Positions 44,791-53,986 of a DNA stretch of 59,820 bases are shown here, in pieces. The stretch is from contig JBJEDY010000023.1 of the NCBI GenBank assembly GCA_051872535.1, positions 1-59,820 of the forward strand, given 5' to 3'. A program made the position numbers and the translations under genes. The notes under the pieces were generated by a model that was not told where the DNA came from, made no database searches, and was given only the letters and a program-made list of their open reading frames with translations. This DNA comes from CAOJBM01 sp051872535. Its GTDB lineage: Bacteria > Bacillota_I > Bacilli_A > RF39 > UBA660. Within the stretch, counting starts at the first letter, position 1, and each line of letters starts with the position of its first letter.

Positions 44791-45295
44791 ATATTTGCAA
44801 TTTTTCCTTAATTTTATTAGGATTTGTAAACTTAAAATCTTTAACAACACTTAGAAACTTCAATTGTTTTTCTTTAGTTTCTAAAGACTCATCACTATTA
44901 AGAATTATATCTTTTGTAACTTTACTTTTATTATAGAAAATATCTAAATCCTTATCATTCGGGTCAAAACCATCAATTTTAACTCGACACCAAGCACCAA
45001 GTCCTTCCACATATTCATAAAACATATTTTTTATCTCATAGGAAGAAACATATCTTTCCAGCATTTTTAAATATACTAACTCATAAGAAAGAAGATCGCT
45101 ATTTTTATTATTTCTCGTATCTTTAATAATTATATCTTTTCCATTACATGTCTCAATAACAACTTCTTCGTTTCCTTTTTTAAATATTTTTATAATAATT
45201 CTTTCCTCATCATCAATATAATTTTTTAAAGCTACTCGATAAACATCATGATGCAATTTATCAGTTAAAAAGTAGAACTCATCTTCTTTATACAT
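44789..45295 (-). CDS. Hypothetical protein downstream of mutS (168 aa)
   Basis: This 168-residue protein opens MYKEDEFYFLTDKLHHDVYR and contains IIIKIFKKGNEEVVIETCNGK and GLGAWCRVKIDGFDP. It is soluble, mixed alpha/beta and charged, with no motif I know. It begins inside the mutS stop codon (TAATG) and ends at a terminator, so it is co-translated with MutS. The usual partner here in other Firmicutes is mutL, and this protein is far too short and unlike it. Confidence 0.75.
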   Translation of the reverse strand: MYKEDEFYFLTDKLHHDVYRVALKNYIDDEERIIIKIFKKGNEEVVIETCNGKDIIIKDTRNNKNSDLLSYELVYLKMLERYVSSYEIKNMFYEYVEGLGAWCRVKIDGFDPNDKDLDIFYNKSKVTKDIILNSDESLETKEKQLKFLSVVKDFKFTNPNKIKEKLQI

Positions 45296-47835
45296 TACTT
45301 ATCCAGCTCTTTCATTTCATATAAAATATTTATTGCTTCCATAGGTGTAATTTTTAAAGGATCAGTTTCCCTTAATTTTTTCAACGCTTCACTTTCTTTA
45401 ACTTCTTCAACACTATCAAAATCAAATGAACATTGATAATTAATATCTGTATTTATTTTGTCTTTAGTTTCATAAATCTTAAGAATCTCGCTGCTTCTTT
45501 TAAGTAATTCCTTTGGCATTCCAGCCAATTTAGCAACATGAATTCCATAACTTTTGTCAACAGCACCATCTTGAACTTTATGTAAAAAAGTAACATTACC
45601 ATCTTTTTCTGAAGCTGCAACATGAACATTTTTAATACTAGAAAAATTATTTGATAAACTAGTAAGTTCATGATAATGTGTACTAAATAAAGTCTTGCAT
45701 TTAATATTATTGGAAATATATTCAAGTATTGCTTGAGCTAATGAAATACCATCATAAGTTGCTGTTCCTCGTCCTAATTCATCAAAAAGAATCAAACTAT
45801 TTTGAGTCGCATTACATATTGCATTTTTCGCTTCTTTCATTTCTACCATAAAAGTTGATTCTCCACTTACTAAATCATCACTTGCGCCAATTCTTGTGAA
45901 AATTTTATCAAATATTGGGATTTTACAACTTTTAGCCGGAACAAAAGATCCCATTTGAGCCAAAATAATTATAACAGCTAATTCACGCATATAAGTAGAT
46001 TTTCCACTCATATTAGGACCAGTAATTAAAAGGGTATCAATATCTTCATTCATCAAAACATCATTTGCAACATATTCAAACTTACATACTCTTTCAACTA
46101 CAGGATGTCTTCCTTCAATTATCTCAATTCTTCTATCATCTAACAATTGAGGTTTTACAAAATTATAATCTTCAGCAACAACAGCTAAACTAGTTATAGC
46201 ATCAAGTATTGAGATAATATCACTAGTTATCTTCAATTTAAATATTTGTTTCTTGATAGTTTCTTTAATTTCATTAAACAAGTTAAATTCCATCTCAATA
46301 ATTTTTTCTTCAGCGTTTAAAATTAAAGCTTCTTTTTCTTTTAATTCTTGACTTATATATCGTTCACAATTAGTAAGAGTCTGTCTTCTTTCATAACCAA
46401 AAGATGGGTCAACCAAATGAGTTTGTCCTTTACTAATTTCGATATAATAACCAAATACTTTGGTATAACCAACTTTTAACGTTTTAATACCTGTTCTTTG
46501 TCTTTCTTCTTCTTCTAAAGTCGATAAAAAGTCTTTTCCACCACTTCTAATAGATTTAAGTTCATCTAATTCTGTATTATAACCATCTTTTATCAAATAA
46601 CCTTCTTTTAATCCTAGAGGTGGATTTTCGTAAATAGCTTTTTCTAATAACTCATATAAATCATTAAAAGTATCAATTTCATAATCAAAACCAAGTTGTG
46701 TTACATATTCTTTAATACTAGGTAAGACACTTAAACTTCTTTTAATTTGTAATACATCTCTAGCATTCAGATTGCCACAAGTAACTTTTCCGCAAAGTCT
46801 TTCCAAATCATAAACTTCATTTAAAGCTCCACTTAATTTATCTCTTAAAATAAATTCATCATTTAATTTTGAAATCATATCGTAACGTTTTGTTATTTCC
46901 ATCTTATCTTTTAACGGATTCATTAACCACGTTTTAAGCTTACGACTACCCATAGCAGTACGACATTTATCCAATAACCATATTAAACTATAAGTTCTTT
47001 CTTTTAATCTTAATGTTTCAACAAGTTCCAGATTTCTAACAGTATGAACATCCATTAATAGATAACTATCTGGATTAACTATATTAACTTTATCAATGTG
47101 ATCAAGATTCTTAAGTTGTTTAACTACCAAATAATATAAAAGATGTTTGATTCCTGCTAAATAACGATAATCTTTAATATCTTTATAAATATCAACATAT
47201 TCATTCTCTAAATACTCTGTATTAATACTTATTTCAATTCCATAATTATTATGTAAAACATTAATAAGTTCAATATCAACCTCATCACTTAAAATAATTT
47301 CTTTTATACCTAAATTTAATATATTATTAAGTAATTTGTCCTTATTATATTCTATTTGCATTAAATTAAATTCTCCAGTAGAAATATCACTATAAGTAAG
47401 AATATACGAAGTTTTAAAATCTAAAACACTTCCAATATAATTATTATCATGTCCATTAAGCATTTCATAATCAACTATAGTCCCTTTACTAATAACTTGA
47501 GTAATACCTCTTTTAACAATACCTTTCGTATTTTTAGGATCTTCTAATTGCTCACATATTGCAACTTTATAGCCTTTACTAACTAATTTTTCAATATATG
47601 GTCTTACAGAATGAAAAGGCACTCCACACATTGGAACTCTTTCATCTAAACCAGCATTCTTACTAGTTAAAGTAAGTTCTAATTCCCTACTGCATATTTC
47701 TCCATCTTCAAAAAACAATTCGTAAAAGTCCCCTAAACGATAAAATAACATTTCATCTTGATGTTCTACTTTAATATCATAATATTGTTGCATCCCAGGG
47801 CTTAATTTTTCTCTATCTACTTCTAATAATTTCAT
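45295..47835 (-). CDS. mutS: DNA mismatch repair protein MutS
   Basis: This 846-residue MutS1 has the N-terminal mismatch-binding domain with the wedge FYRLGDFYELFFEDG (Phe-x-Glu), connector and lever domains, then the ATPase with Walker A ITGPNMSGKSTYMREL, Walker B SLILFDELGRGTATYDG and FSTHYHELTSLS. The C-terminal tail has the usual dimer contact region with ITPMEAINILYEMKEL. ATG 47835 has GTGATGTTGG upstream. mutL is not adjacent; a 168-residue unknown takes its place. Confidence 0.97.
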   Translation of the reverse strand: MKLLEVDREKLSPGMQQYYDIKVEHQDEMLFYRLGDFYELFFEDGEICSRELELTLTSKNAGLDERVPMCGVPFHSVRPYIEKLVSKGYKVAICEQLEDPKNTKGIVKRGITQVISKGTIVDYEMLNGHDNNYIGSVLDFKTSYILTYSDISTGEFNLMQIEYNKDKLLNNILNLGIKEIILSDEVDIELINVLHNNYGIEISINTEYLENEYVDIYKDIKDYRYLAGIKHLLYYLVVKQLKNLDHIDKVNIVNPDSYLLMDVHTVRNLELVETLRLKERTYSLIWLLDKCRTAMGSRKLKTWLMNPLKDKMEITKRYDMISKLNDEFILRDKLSGALNEVYDLERLCGKVTCGNLNARDVLQIKRSLSVLPSIKEYVTQLGFDYEIDTFNDLYELLEKAIYENPPLGLKEGYLIKDGYNTELDELKSIRSGGKDFLSTLEEEERQRTGIKTLKVGYTKVFGYYIEISKGQTHLVDPSFGYERRQTLTNCERYISQELKEKEALILNAEEKIIEMEFNLFNEIKETIKKQIFKLKITSDIISILDAITSLAVVAEDYNFVKPQLLDDRRIEIIEGRHPVVERVCKFEYVANDVLMNEDIDTLLITGPNMSGKSTYMRELAVIIILAQMGSFVPAKSCKIPIFDKIFTRIGASDDLVSGESTFMVEMKEAKNAICNATQNSLILFDELGRGTATYDGISLAQAILEYISNNIKCKTLFSTHYHELTSLSNNFSSIKNVHVAASEKDGNVTFLHKVQDGAVDKSYGIHVAKLAGMPKELLKRSSEILKIYETKDKINTDINYQCSFDFDSVEEVKESEALKKLRETDPLKITPMEAINILYEMKELDK

Positions 47836-47860
47836 CCAACATCACAAGTAATAGTATAAC

Positions 47861-47885
47861 AAAAAAAGACCAGTTAAACTAGTCT
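47861..47885 (-). terminator. Terminator between the HD-domain gene and mutS
   Basis: AGACCAG (47867-47873) pairs with CTAGTCT (47879-47885) with a G-U pair; on the minus strand TTTTTTTG follows. Confidence 0.75.
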
Positions 47886-47887
47886 AA

Positions 47888-48487
47888 TTATACTTTATGA
47901 GTTAATATTACTTTAATCTTTCGACCAATATACTTAGGTATTACAGCAACACTAGGTAATTCCAACATACTATTTCTCTTATCAATAGCAGTAATAATCC
48001 ATCCTTCTTTATATTTTGGTGGTTTTATTGTTAAAGGAAACATATGCTTTTCAATTGCATCAGTAATTCTTTTATCTTCTAAATGAGGAAAAAACTTAAC
48101 ATAATTTAAAGATGCCTCTTTTCCATGCGTAAATCCGTGTTTTTTAAATAAAGGTTTCTTTTTAGTTAATTCACTTAAATAACTTGTGTCTAATTCGGCC
48201 AGTTCAGGTGTATACAACCAAGCTTTTGGATAAAAATCATGCAATAATCCAGCTATAGCACATACTCTTTCTGATGCATGAAAATACTTTGCATATAAAA
48301 AAGAATAATAAGATACATAAACTGAATGTTCAAATACACTTTTGTTATGATGATGAGCAAATAGTTTTCTTTTTTGAAACTCAGGATGTAAAAGAATCTC
48401 TTCTACTATTCCATACCATTCATCAAAAAAAACATAATCACTCATTTTTAACTCATCTTTTATATTTTCTGTATAATATTTTTTCAT
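47888..48487 (-). CDS. HD-domain hydrolase
   Basis: This 199-residue protein has an HD-type metal set: His in SVFEHSVYVSYYS, His-Asp in IAGLLHDFYPKAW, His in GFTHGKEAS, His in IEKHMFPL and Asp in ITAIDKRNSM. It is a soluble phosphohydrolase of unknown substrate, of the type often found near competence and sporulation genes. It begins eight bases after ylbL, behind AGGGAGAATA, so they are likely co-transcribed, and it ends at a terminator before mutS. Confidence 0.88.
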   Translation of the reverse strand: MKKYYTENIKDELKMSDYVFFDEWYGIVEEILLHPEFQKRKLFAHHHNKSVFEHSVYVSYYSFLYAKYFHASERVCAIAGLLHDFYPKAWLYTPELAELDTSYLSELTKKKPLFKKHGFTHGKEASLNYVKFFPHLEDKRITDAIEKHMFPLTIKPPKYKEGWIITAIDKRNSMLELPSVAVIPKYIGRKIKVILTHKV

Positions 48488-48495
48488 TATTCTCC

Positions 48496-49557
48496 CTACT
48501 TTAAAGCTTGTATAGCTTCTGATAATGTTTTAACACCAATTATTTCAATATCATAATTATGTTCTTTTTTTACTTCCATAGCTTCATCATAATTTTCCAT
48601 TGGACATAAAAAGATATCAGCTTTTTTTCTTACAGCACCAGCTAACTTGTATTTAACGCCACCTATTTCACCAACATTACCCTCTATATCAATTTCACCA
48701 GTACCAATTATTTTTCTTCCATCCGTTAAATCATCTTCAGTTAAACGGTTATAGATTTCTAAAGCAGTCATAAGACCACCAGAAGACCCACTTTCACTTT
48801 CTTCAAACTTAACTTTAACTTGTGGATCACTTTCATATTCATATTCAGTTATTGCCATTATTCCCATTTTAACTCTTTTTGCTTTTTCTTCAGCACTTAA
48901 TTTTTCAAACTCTTCTTCTGTTTCATCTAAAACATTATAAAGTATAGCACTAACTTCAACTTCTTTATCATCTCTTATAACTTTAAGCCTAATTTCATCA
49001 CCTGGCATATATCCTTTAATAATTTCTTTTATTTCATTTAAATTAAGGACATTTATATCATTAACACTCTTTATAATATCATTTACTTCTAAAGTTGTGT
49101 CAGCTTGTTCATCAATATGAACAACATGAATCTTTGAATCAGTAATTCTTATATGTTCTTCATCATCTCCATAAAACTCTCTATATGCTGCTATAGATGC
49201 ATTAGCAATCGCTTCATGTAAATAAAGTTTATCACGATTAACACTATCTTCATAATCTTCATCACCAATGGTAAATTCTTTATAAGATACTATATCCCAA
49301 TCACTCCTTAATGCTCCAACCAACAAAGTTAATGGTGTTCCTTTTACCATTGTAACATAAGCCATATTAAAAGAACCTTCAGCTTCATTATCTGTATCAA
49401 TTACAACTCTATCTTCTAAAGAAATTGCACCACCTGGTGACTCTATAACATAAGGTAAAGGCAGATTCGTAAACAACACAACAAAAAGAAAAAACAAAAT
49501 AAATTTATACTCTTTTTTAATAAAACTTTTTATTTTCTCATATATATTAGTAATCAT
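48496..49557 (-). CDS. ylbL: YlbL/SepM-type Lon-like PDZ membrane protease
   Basis: This 353-residue protein has one N-terminal membrane helix (about 18-38, followed by LPLPYVIESPGG), a PDZ domain (about 135-200) and a Lon-type protease domain. The dyad is Ser in SGSSGGLMTALEIY and Lys in GGVKYKLAGAVRK, both present. Homologues act outside the membrane on regulatory peptides (SepM) or on cell-division inhibitors (YlbL). ATG 49557 follows AGGTGATTATT; the upstream in-frame GTG lies in that site. It is divergent from ylbJ, its B. subtilis neighbour. Confidence 0.92.
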   Translation of the reverse strand: MITNIYEKIKSFIKKEYKFILFFLFVVLFTNLPLPYVIESPGGAISLEDRVVIDTDNEAEGSFNMAYVTMVKGTPLTLLVGALRSDWDIVSYKEFTIGDEDYEDSVNRDKLYLHEAIANASIAAYREFYGDDEEHIRITDSKIHVVHIDEQADTTLEVNDIIKSVNDINVLNLNEIKEIIKGYMPGDEIRLKVIRDDKEVEVSAILYNVLDETEEEFEKLSAEEKAKRVKMGIMAITEYEYESDPQVKVKFEESESGSSGGLMTALEIYNRLTEDDLTDGRKIIGTGEIDIEGNVGEIGGVKYKLAGAVRKKADIFLCPMENYDEAMEVKKEHNYDIEIIGVKTLSEAIQALK

Positions 49558-49599
49558 AATAATCACCTTAATAGAATTATATCAAAAAAAGAGGAAAAT

Positions 49600-50466
49600 A
49601 TGAAATATATCATCAAAAAATGTTTAATATTAACACTATTGTTTTTATTTTTATTTTATATTATTACAAATAGTACAATTGTCAGTAATGATATTATCAA
49701 TTCCCTTATAATGTATTATGAAAAAGTATTTCCTTTTTTATTCCCATCAATCGTTATAACAAATCTTTTAATATACAATAACTTTCCTTATTATCTAGCT
49801 AAATACTTTAAAATCAGTTCAAAAACATACATATTATTAATGTCTTTATTAACTGGATGTCCAAGCAATGCTGTAATGATAAGAAAGATGTTAAACGATA
49901 ATAATTTATCTTTAGATAATGCTGAAAAAGTAATATCATATACTCAATTTAATAACCCAATTTTTTTATATAATATCTTAAATTTTTCTCTACCAAAAGA
50001 TTATTCTCTTGCAATTATAATTATTAATTACCTTTCCAGCTTTATCATTTTATTTTTATTACAAAGTAAAGAAAAAAAACCAACTAATATTATAAAGACA
50101 AATTACTCTATATCTCAATCGCTAACATTAGCTATAAATAATACGATAGAAACTTTAATACTTATCCTAGGAACAATTATCTTTTTTAATATAATTCCAC
50201 TAAAAAAACCATTTAAAGGACTTTTAGAGATAACTAATGGTCTTAACAATTTACCATACTTATTAATTTCAACTAATTTCAAAGCATTTCTAGCTATTAT
50301 TTATATTTCATTTGGTGGTCTTTGTATAATAATGCAAATAAAAAGTATCATGTCTGATACTTTAATTACTTATAAATACTATTTTAAATATCGAATAATT
50401 CATTTACTTCTTTCTATGTTATTGTTCTGCATGCTGCTGATATTCCAAGCTTTTCTCCGTCTTTAG
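49600..50466 (+). CDS. ylbJ: YlbJ-like sporulation integral membrane protein
   Basis: This 288-residue protein has about eight membrane helices. The opening YYEKVFPFLFPSIVITNLLI and the MSLLTGCPSNAVMIRKML block match YlbJ, a nucleoside-recognition-type (Gate) membrane protein needed for heat-resistant spores in Bacillus and linked to dipicolinate or solute movement. The start is ATG 49600 with GAGGAAAAT upstream, divergent to ylbL. Its last 53 bases overlap the end of the prepilin-like gene on the other strand. Confidence 0.87.
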   Translation: MKYIIKKCLILTLLFLFLFYIITNSTIVSNDIINSLIMYYEKVFPFLFPSIVITNLLIYNNFPYYLAKYFKISSKTYILLMSLLTGCPSNAVMIRKMLNDNNLSLDNAEKVISYTQFNNPIFLYNILNFSLPKDYSLAIIIINYLSSFIILFLLQSKEKKPTNIIKTNYSISQSLTLAINNTIETLILILGTIIFFNIIPLKKPFKGLLEITNGLNNLPYLLISTNFKAFLAIIYISFGGLCIIMQIKSIMSDTLITYKYYFKYRIIHLLLSMLLFCMLLIFQAFLRL

Positions 50467-51001
50467 GAATATTTAAACCTTCTTCAATTTGTCCCATATA
50501 AAGTAGTTCAATATCAAATATCATTTTACTATCTAAAACACTACTGGTTAATTCTGTTGGAAAAACAAATTGCATATAAAACAAATCACCTTCTTCTTGG
50601 TAACAATAGAAATAATCATTACTATAATTTGCTGATTTCAATCTCCATCTTTCACCAGAACCATCTCCATCAGGTTTTTCACTATGTTCATAATAGAAAT
50701 ATTCTTTTTCTACTTTTATGATTCCATATGTATTATCAAAATATTCAAATCGTAAACAAGCTATATTAGATTCACCTAATGTATTACAACTACTTATAGT
50801 CTTTATTTCACGATCCAAAAAATCATCTTGAATAGTCTTAGTAATAATACTTCTATTTATTTGATCCTCAGACTTATAACTACTTAAACTTTCTTCTTGT
50901 CTTAAGTCAATTAATAAATTAAAAATAAATACCATAATTATTGATATCAAAACAACAGCAAGCATCACTTCAACAATTGTCATACCATTTTGTTTTCTCA
51001 T
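50414..51001 (-). CDS. Type IV prepilin-like protein with N-terminal methylation signal
   Basis: This 195-residue protein opens MRKQNGMTIVEVMLAVVLIS: a basic leader, Gly, a methylatable residue (Met), Glu at +5 and a long hydrophobic helix, the class III prepilin signal cleaved by a PilD/ComC peptidase. The rest is a secreted beta-rich domain with Cys at CNTLGESNIACLRF. It ends three genes of surface type (52784 to 50414). The 3' end overlaps ylbJ by 53 bases. No peptidase or ATPase of a pilus machine is in the window. Confidence 0.85.
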   Translation of the reverse strand: MRKQNGMTIVEVMLAVVLISIIMVFIFNLLIDLRQEESLSSYKSEDQINRSIITKTIQDDFLDREIKTISSCNTLGESNIACLRFEYFDNTYGIIKVEKEYFYYEHSEKPDGDGSGERWRLKSANYSNDYFYCYQEEGDLFYMQFVFPTELTSSVLDSKMIFDIELLYMGQIEEGLNIPKDGEKLGISAACRTIT

Positions 51002-51015
51002 TTTATCACCAAATT

Positions 51016-51534
51016 TTACTCACCTGTTACTATAAAGCTAATTGCAGATGAAGAACCACTTAAAACATTTGGACTTTCAGAATTAAACCATATTCTTACC
51101 GTATGAATCTTCGTATAACCTTTATCAATTTCTTCGGTTAATAAAATATAGTTTCCTTTTTTATCCATTTTAAAATCTTTTAGATTCTTAATCACATTAT
51201 CATCTACTGCAACTCTTAAATAATCTTCAACTTTAACATTGGAATTAATTCCATTTTTTAAAATTAAACTATAATCTGCTTTTTTCTTACTATTATTTGT
51301 TATATTTAATACATAAGGTTTAGTATTTAATCCAGCACTATCTCCCATTATGTATAAATTATTTGCTACTTCTTTTGAATTAACATCTAATATCAAATCA
51401 TCATCAGTTAAAATTTTATTACCTTTCACAGCACTATAAATTGCATATCCACCTATTAGTACTATTCCTAAAAATATAAATGCTATAAACACTTCTTTAA
51501 ATATTTGTTTATTTAATACTTTATTTGCATCCAT
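51016..51534 (-). CDS. Secreted single-pass protein, TasA/camelysin-like build (172 aa)
   Basis: This 172-residue protein has one N-terminal membrane helix (FKEVFIAFIFLGIVLIGGYAI) and an extracellular beta-rich domain with LYIMGDSAGLNTKPYVLNITNNSKKKADYSLIL, the strand-and-Asn pattern seen in TasA/camelysin-type matrix proteins. No active site is seen. It overlaps the 416-residue gene's stop (TAATG) and is 14 bases from the prepilin gene. The fold call is inference. Confidence 0.78.
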   Translation of the reverse strand: MDANKVLNKQIFKEVFIAFIFLGIVLIGGYAIYSAVKGNKILTDDDLILDVNSKEVANNLYIMGDSAGLNTKPYVLNITNNSKKKADYSLILKNGINSNVKVEDYLRVAVDDNVIKNLKDFKMDKKGNYILLTEEIDKGYTKIHTVRIWFNSESPNVLSGSSSAISFIVTGE

Positions 51535-52784
51535 TATTTTATCACATATGGATTATTTAAAGATCCATCTCCATTAACTATTCTAACTGTTGATTTTAAA
51601 TATACTACAGGTCTTAGCCCATGATTATTAGATACTAAATCTTCACTTACTAAACCTTCTGAATTTACAAAGAAAGCACTATTTATATTATTAGAATTAT
51701 TATTTATCAACCAATATTCTGTGCCATTATTTAACCAATTACCACTTAATCCATCAGCTTCGGCATAGTAATAATCACTTATAGTAAGTAAGCCGCAATC
51801 GCTTACAATACTATTTTCTCTTCCTAAAACATCTTTATTATTTAATTCATTACTATAAAAATCGGTTGCTTTATAATTTTTATAAGTTGTAATACCTCCA
51901 ACATTATATGTAACATAATCAAAAAGATTGATATCTTCTTCTATTATCTTATTTACTGCATAATCATTTAATATTAGTCCTAGATTTTCACCCCAAGAAT
52001 AATTAGAACTAGTTATATATTTGTCAGAACTTATACTACTATCTCTTACAATTTTAACACGAGATTCTAAACGATTATCTCCTTTAGAAACATCAAATAC
52101 TCCAACTATTCTCCATATTTCATTATTAAATTTAAGATAATTATTAGGAGATTCTCCAAAATATCTAATGTTACCAAAAGCATCTTCTAAAAGTCCACTA
52201 TCAATTGGCGTTACTTCACTAGAATTATTAAGACTTTTAATTATACCAGTTGCAACATCTGTAGCTGTTTCAGATTCAACACTTATTTGAAAATTAACCT
52301 TTTCTTCTTTATTAATCGCCCACATTTTAATATTATGAGTTATTACATCATTAACTTCATTGCTTTTTTTAACAATCCCACTAGTTAAGATAATTTTTCC
52401 ATTTCTTATTTCTAAATCTTTTAAACAATGGGGTTTTTCTCCATCAATACTAACTTTAATATTATCTTTACTAGAAATAGCATTAACATCTTCAATGAAG
52501 ATATGATACAAAACATCCAGATTACTATTATTAATAATACTAAAAGATTTACCAGCATTTTTAAGACCACTTTCATCAGTACTAACCGCTAATGTTGTCT
52601 CAATAAAATTATTATCTTTATAAGTCATAGTTAAAGGATATTCTTCTACTATATAATTATTTGTAGCAGTACCAATATTGCTAAAAGAAGAATAACTAAC
52701 ACTTATAACAAGTAAAGAAATTAAAAATACAGATACAACCATTACAACTGTTTTTCTTTTAAAAGTTTTCTCTATTGAGTTCAT
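51534..52784 (-). CDS. Secreted protein, TasA-like N-part plus DUF6273-like C-part (416 aa)
   Basis: This 416-residue protein has one N-terminal helix (TVVMVVSVFLISLLVISVSYSS), then a region with FSIINNSNLDVLYHIFIED like TasA-type matrix proteins. A C-terminal domain follows with YLKFNNEIWRIVGVFD, GNWLNNGTEYWLINN and HGLRPVVYLKSTVRI, resembling DUF6273-like surface domains. A related C-terminus (RPVIEIKK) ends the protein at 57410-58399. It has no catalytic motif. ATG 52784 follows TAGGTGAC. It is the first gene of the surface cluster, so it probably drives the three. Confidence 0.78.
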   Translation of the reverse strand: MNSIEKTFKRKTVVMVVSVFLISLLVISVSYSSFSNIGTATNNYIVEEYPLTMTYKDNNFIETTLAVSTDESGLKNAGKSFSIINNSNLDVLYHIFIEDVNAISSKDNIKVSIDGEKPHCLKDLEIRNGKIILTSGIVKKSNEVNDVITHNIKMWAINKEEKVNFQISVESETATDVATGIIKSLNNSSEVTPIDSGLLEDAFGNIRYFGESPNNYLKFNNEIWRIVGVFDVSKGDNRLESRVKIVRDSSISSDKYITSSNYSWGENLGLILNDYAVNKIIEEDINLFDYVTYNVGGITTYKNYKATDFYSNELNNKDVLGRENSIVSDCGLLTISDYYYAEADGLSGNWLNNGTEYWLINNNSNNINSAFFVNSEGLVSEDLVSNNHGLRPVVYLKSTVRIVNGDGSLNNPYVIK

Positions 52785-52836
52785 CCTAGTCACCTACCAT
52801 AACAATGATAACATAAATAGATTAAATTATAAAGAA

Positions 52837-52857
52837 AAATCACCATTTTGGTGATTT
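52837..52857. promoter_or_regulatory. Inverted repeat in a divergent spacer
   Basis: AAATCACC-ATTTT-GGTGATTT lies between the two divergent genes at 52784 and 52946, so it cannot terminate either transcript. It may be an operator or a 5' leader hairpin. Confidence 0.5.
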
Positions 52858-52945
52858 AAATAATATTTATTAAATTTTTCAAAAGAATATATCTATTAAA
52901 TGGCAAAAACTTTTAAAACTCATACTATAATATAGGTGATGAAAA

Positions 52946-53128
52946 ATGTGTCCAAAACATCCTAAAAAAGCAGGACCTTTTACTTTTATAGCATTATTAT
53001 GTTTAGCAGTTCTTATCTTTTATCAAATAATTCTTACCTTAATAGTACCACTAAGATTTAATGTTTTTATCCTTTTTATTGAATTATTTTTATTCGGTTT
53101 TCTTTTCTTCCGAATAATATGGTTTTAA
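52946..53128 (+). CDS. Small two-helix membrane protein (60 aa)
   Basis: This 60-residue protein opens MCPKHPKKAGPFTFIALLCL: a basic Cys/His start, then two hydrophobic helices. AGGTGATGAAAA gives a good ribosome site for ATG 52946, and a TATAAT-like sequence lies before it. Its 3' end overlaps ysxE by 39 bases. Translation is plausible but without homology I can state. Function unknown. Confidence 0.6.
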   Translation: MCPKHPKKAGPFTFIALLCLAVLIFYQIILTLIVPLRFNVFILFIELFLFGFLFFRIIWF

Positions 53129-53986
53129 TACTTCTTCTGTTTTAAATATATAATCATATAATTTACCAATTTTCATACATTTTTCGTATTCAGTACCATC
53201 AATAGTTATTTTATCTGGTATCGAAATACAAATAAAAAGCAATTGTTTTTCTTCTTCTTTTAATTCAAAATTATTAAAATAAGTAGAAAAAATACTATTA
53301 AAATGTAAATTATAAAATTCTTTACGATAGAAATTAATCATATCTAAAATTGGTGAGTCAACTACAGCTTTATCCCAACTTATTAAATAATCTTTATCAC
53401 CTTTAATAAAATGATCTAACTCTAGATTATTATGAATTAAAGATACCCTTTCTTCATGTTTATCTTTAACTAAAATATACCACTCTTCTATTTTAGCATT
53501 GCAGAAATTAAGGCAGTTATTTATTTCATAATAATTACGTAAAAACAAATACTCAGATGGACTATTATAATCATTTAAAACATATAAATCAAACAAATCA
53601 CTATAATAACTTTTTAAATCAATTATATTAGCTTTAACATTATCATAAATTGCTTTATAAGTATCACCAGTTACCTCTTTATAGTAACTGGTTTTATTAT
53701 GAAGTAATGCTATCAATTCTGTTAAATCTAACGCTTTTTGTTCTATTGGCATTGAAATACCTTTAACATATTCAAAAACATTTACATCATCTCTATTAAA
53801 CTCAACTAACTTCGGAAAATAATCAAAACTACGACTTTTTAAATACTGATACAAATTATAAATATCAATATTTTTTTCTTTTACAATTAAATCACCACTA
53901 GTAGAATTAAGAATAACTACTTGACCTTTCTTGGTAATTTTATATGGTTTATATGTTTCTTTTAATATTTCAATACTTCTATTCAT
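53090..53986 (-). CDS. ysxE: YsxE/CotS-type kinase-fold spore coat protein
   Basis: This 298-residue protein has an aminoglycoside-phosphotransferase-like fold with an N-terminal small lobe and a degenerate catalytic loop SLIHNNLELDHFI (the His-x-Asp reads His-Asn), then YLISWDKAVVDSPILDMINFYR. The active residues look partly lost, as in CotS/YsxE coat proteins. It follows spoVID with an 8-base overlap, exactly the B. subtilis spoVID-ysxE pair. ATG 53986 lies behind the end of spoVID. Confidence 0.85.
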   Translation of the reverse strand: MNRSIEILKETYKPYKITKKGQVVILNSTSGDLIVKEKNIDIYNLYQYLKSRSFDYFPKLVEFNRDDVNVFEYVKGISMPIEQKALDLTELIALLHNKTSYYKEVTGDTYKAIYDNVKANIIDLKSYYSDLFDLYVLNDYNSPSEYLFLRNYYEINNCLNFCNAKIEEWYILVKDKHEERVSLIHNNLELDHFIKGDKDYLISWDKAVVDSPILDMINFYRKEFYNLHFNSIFSTYFNNFELKEEEKQLLFICISIPDKITIDGTEYEKCMKIGKLYDYIFKTEEVLKPYYSEEKKTE

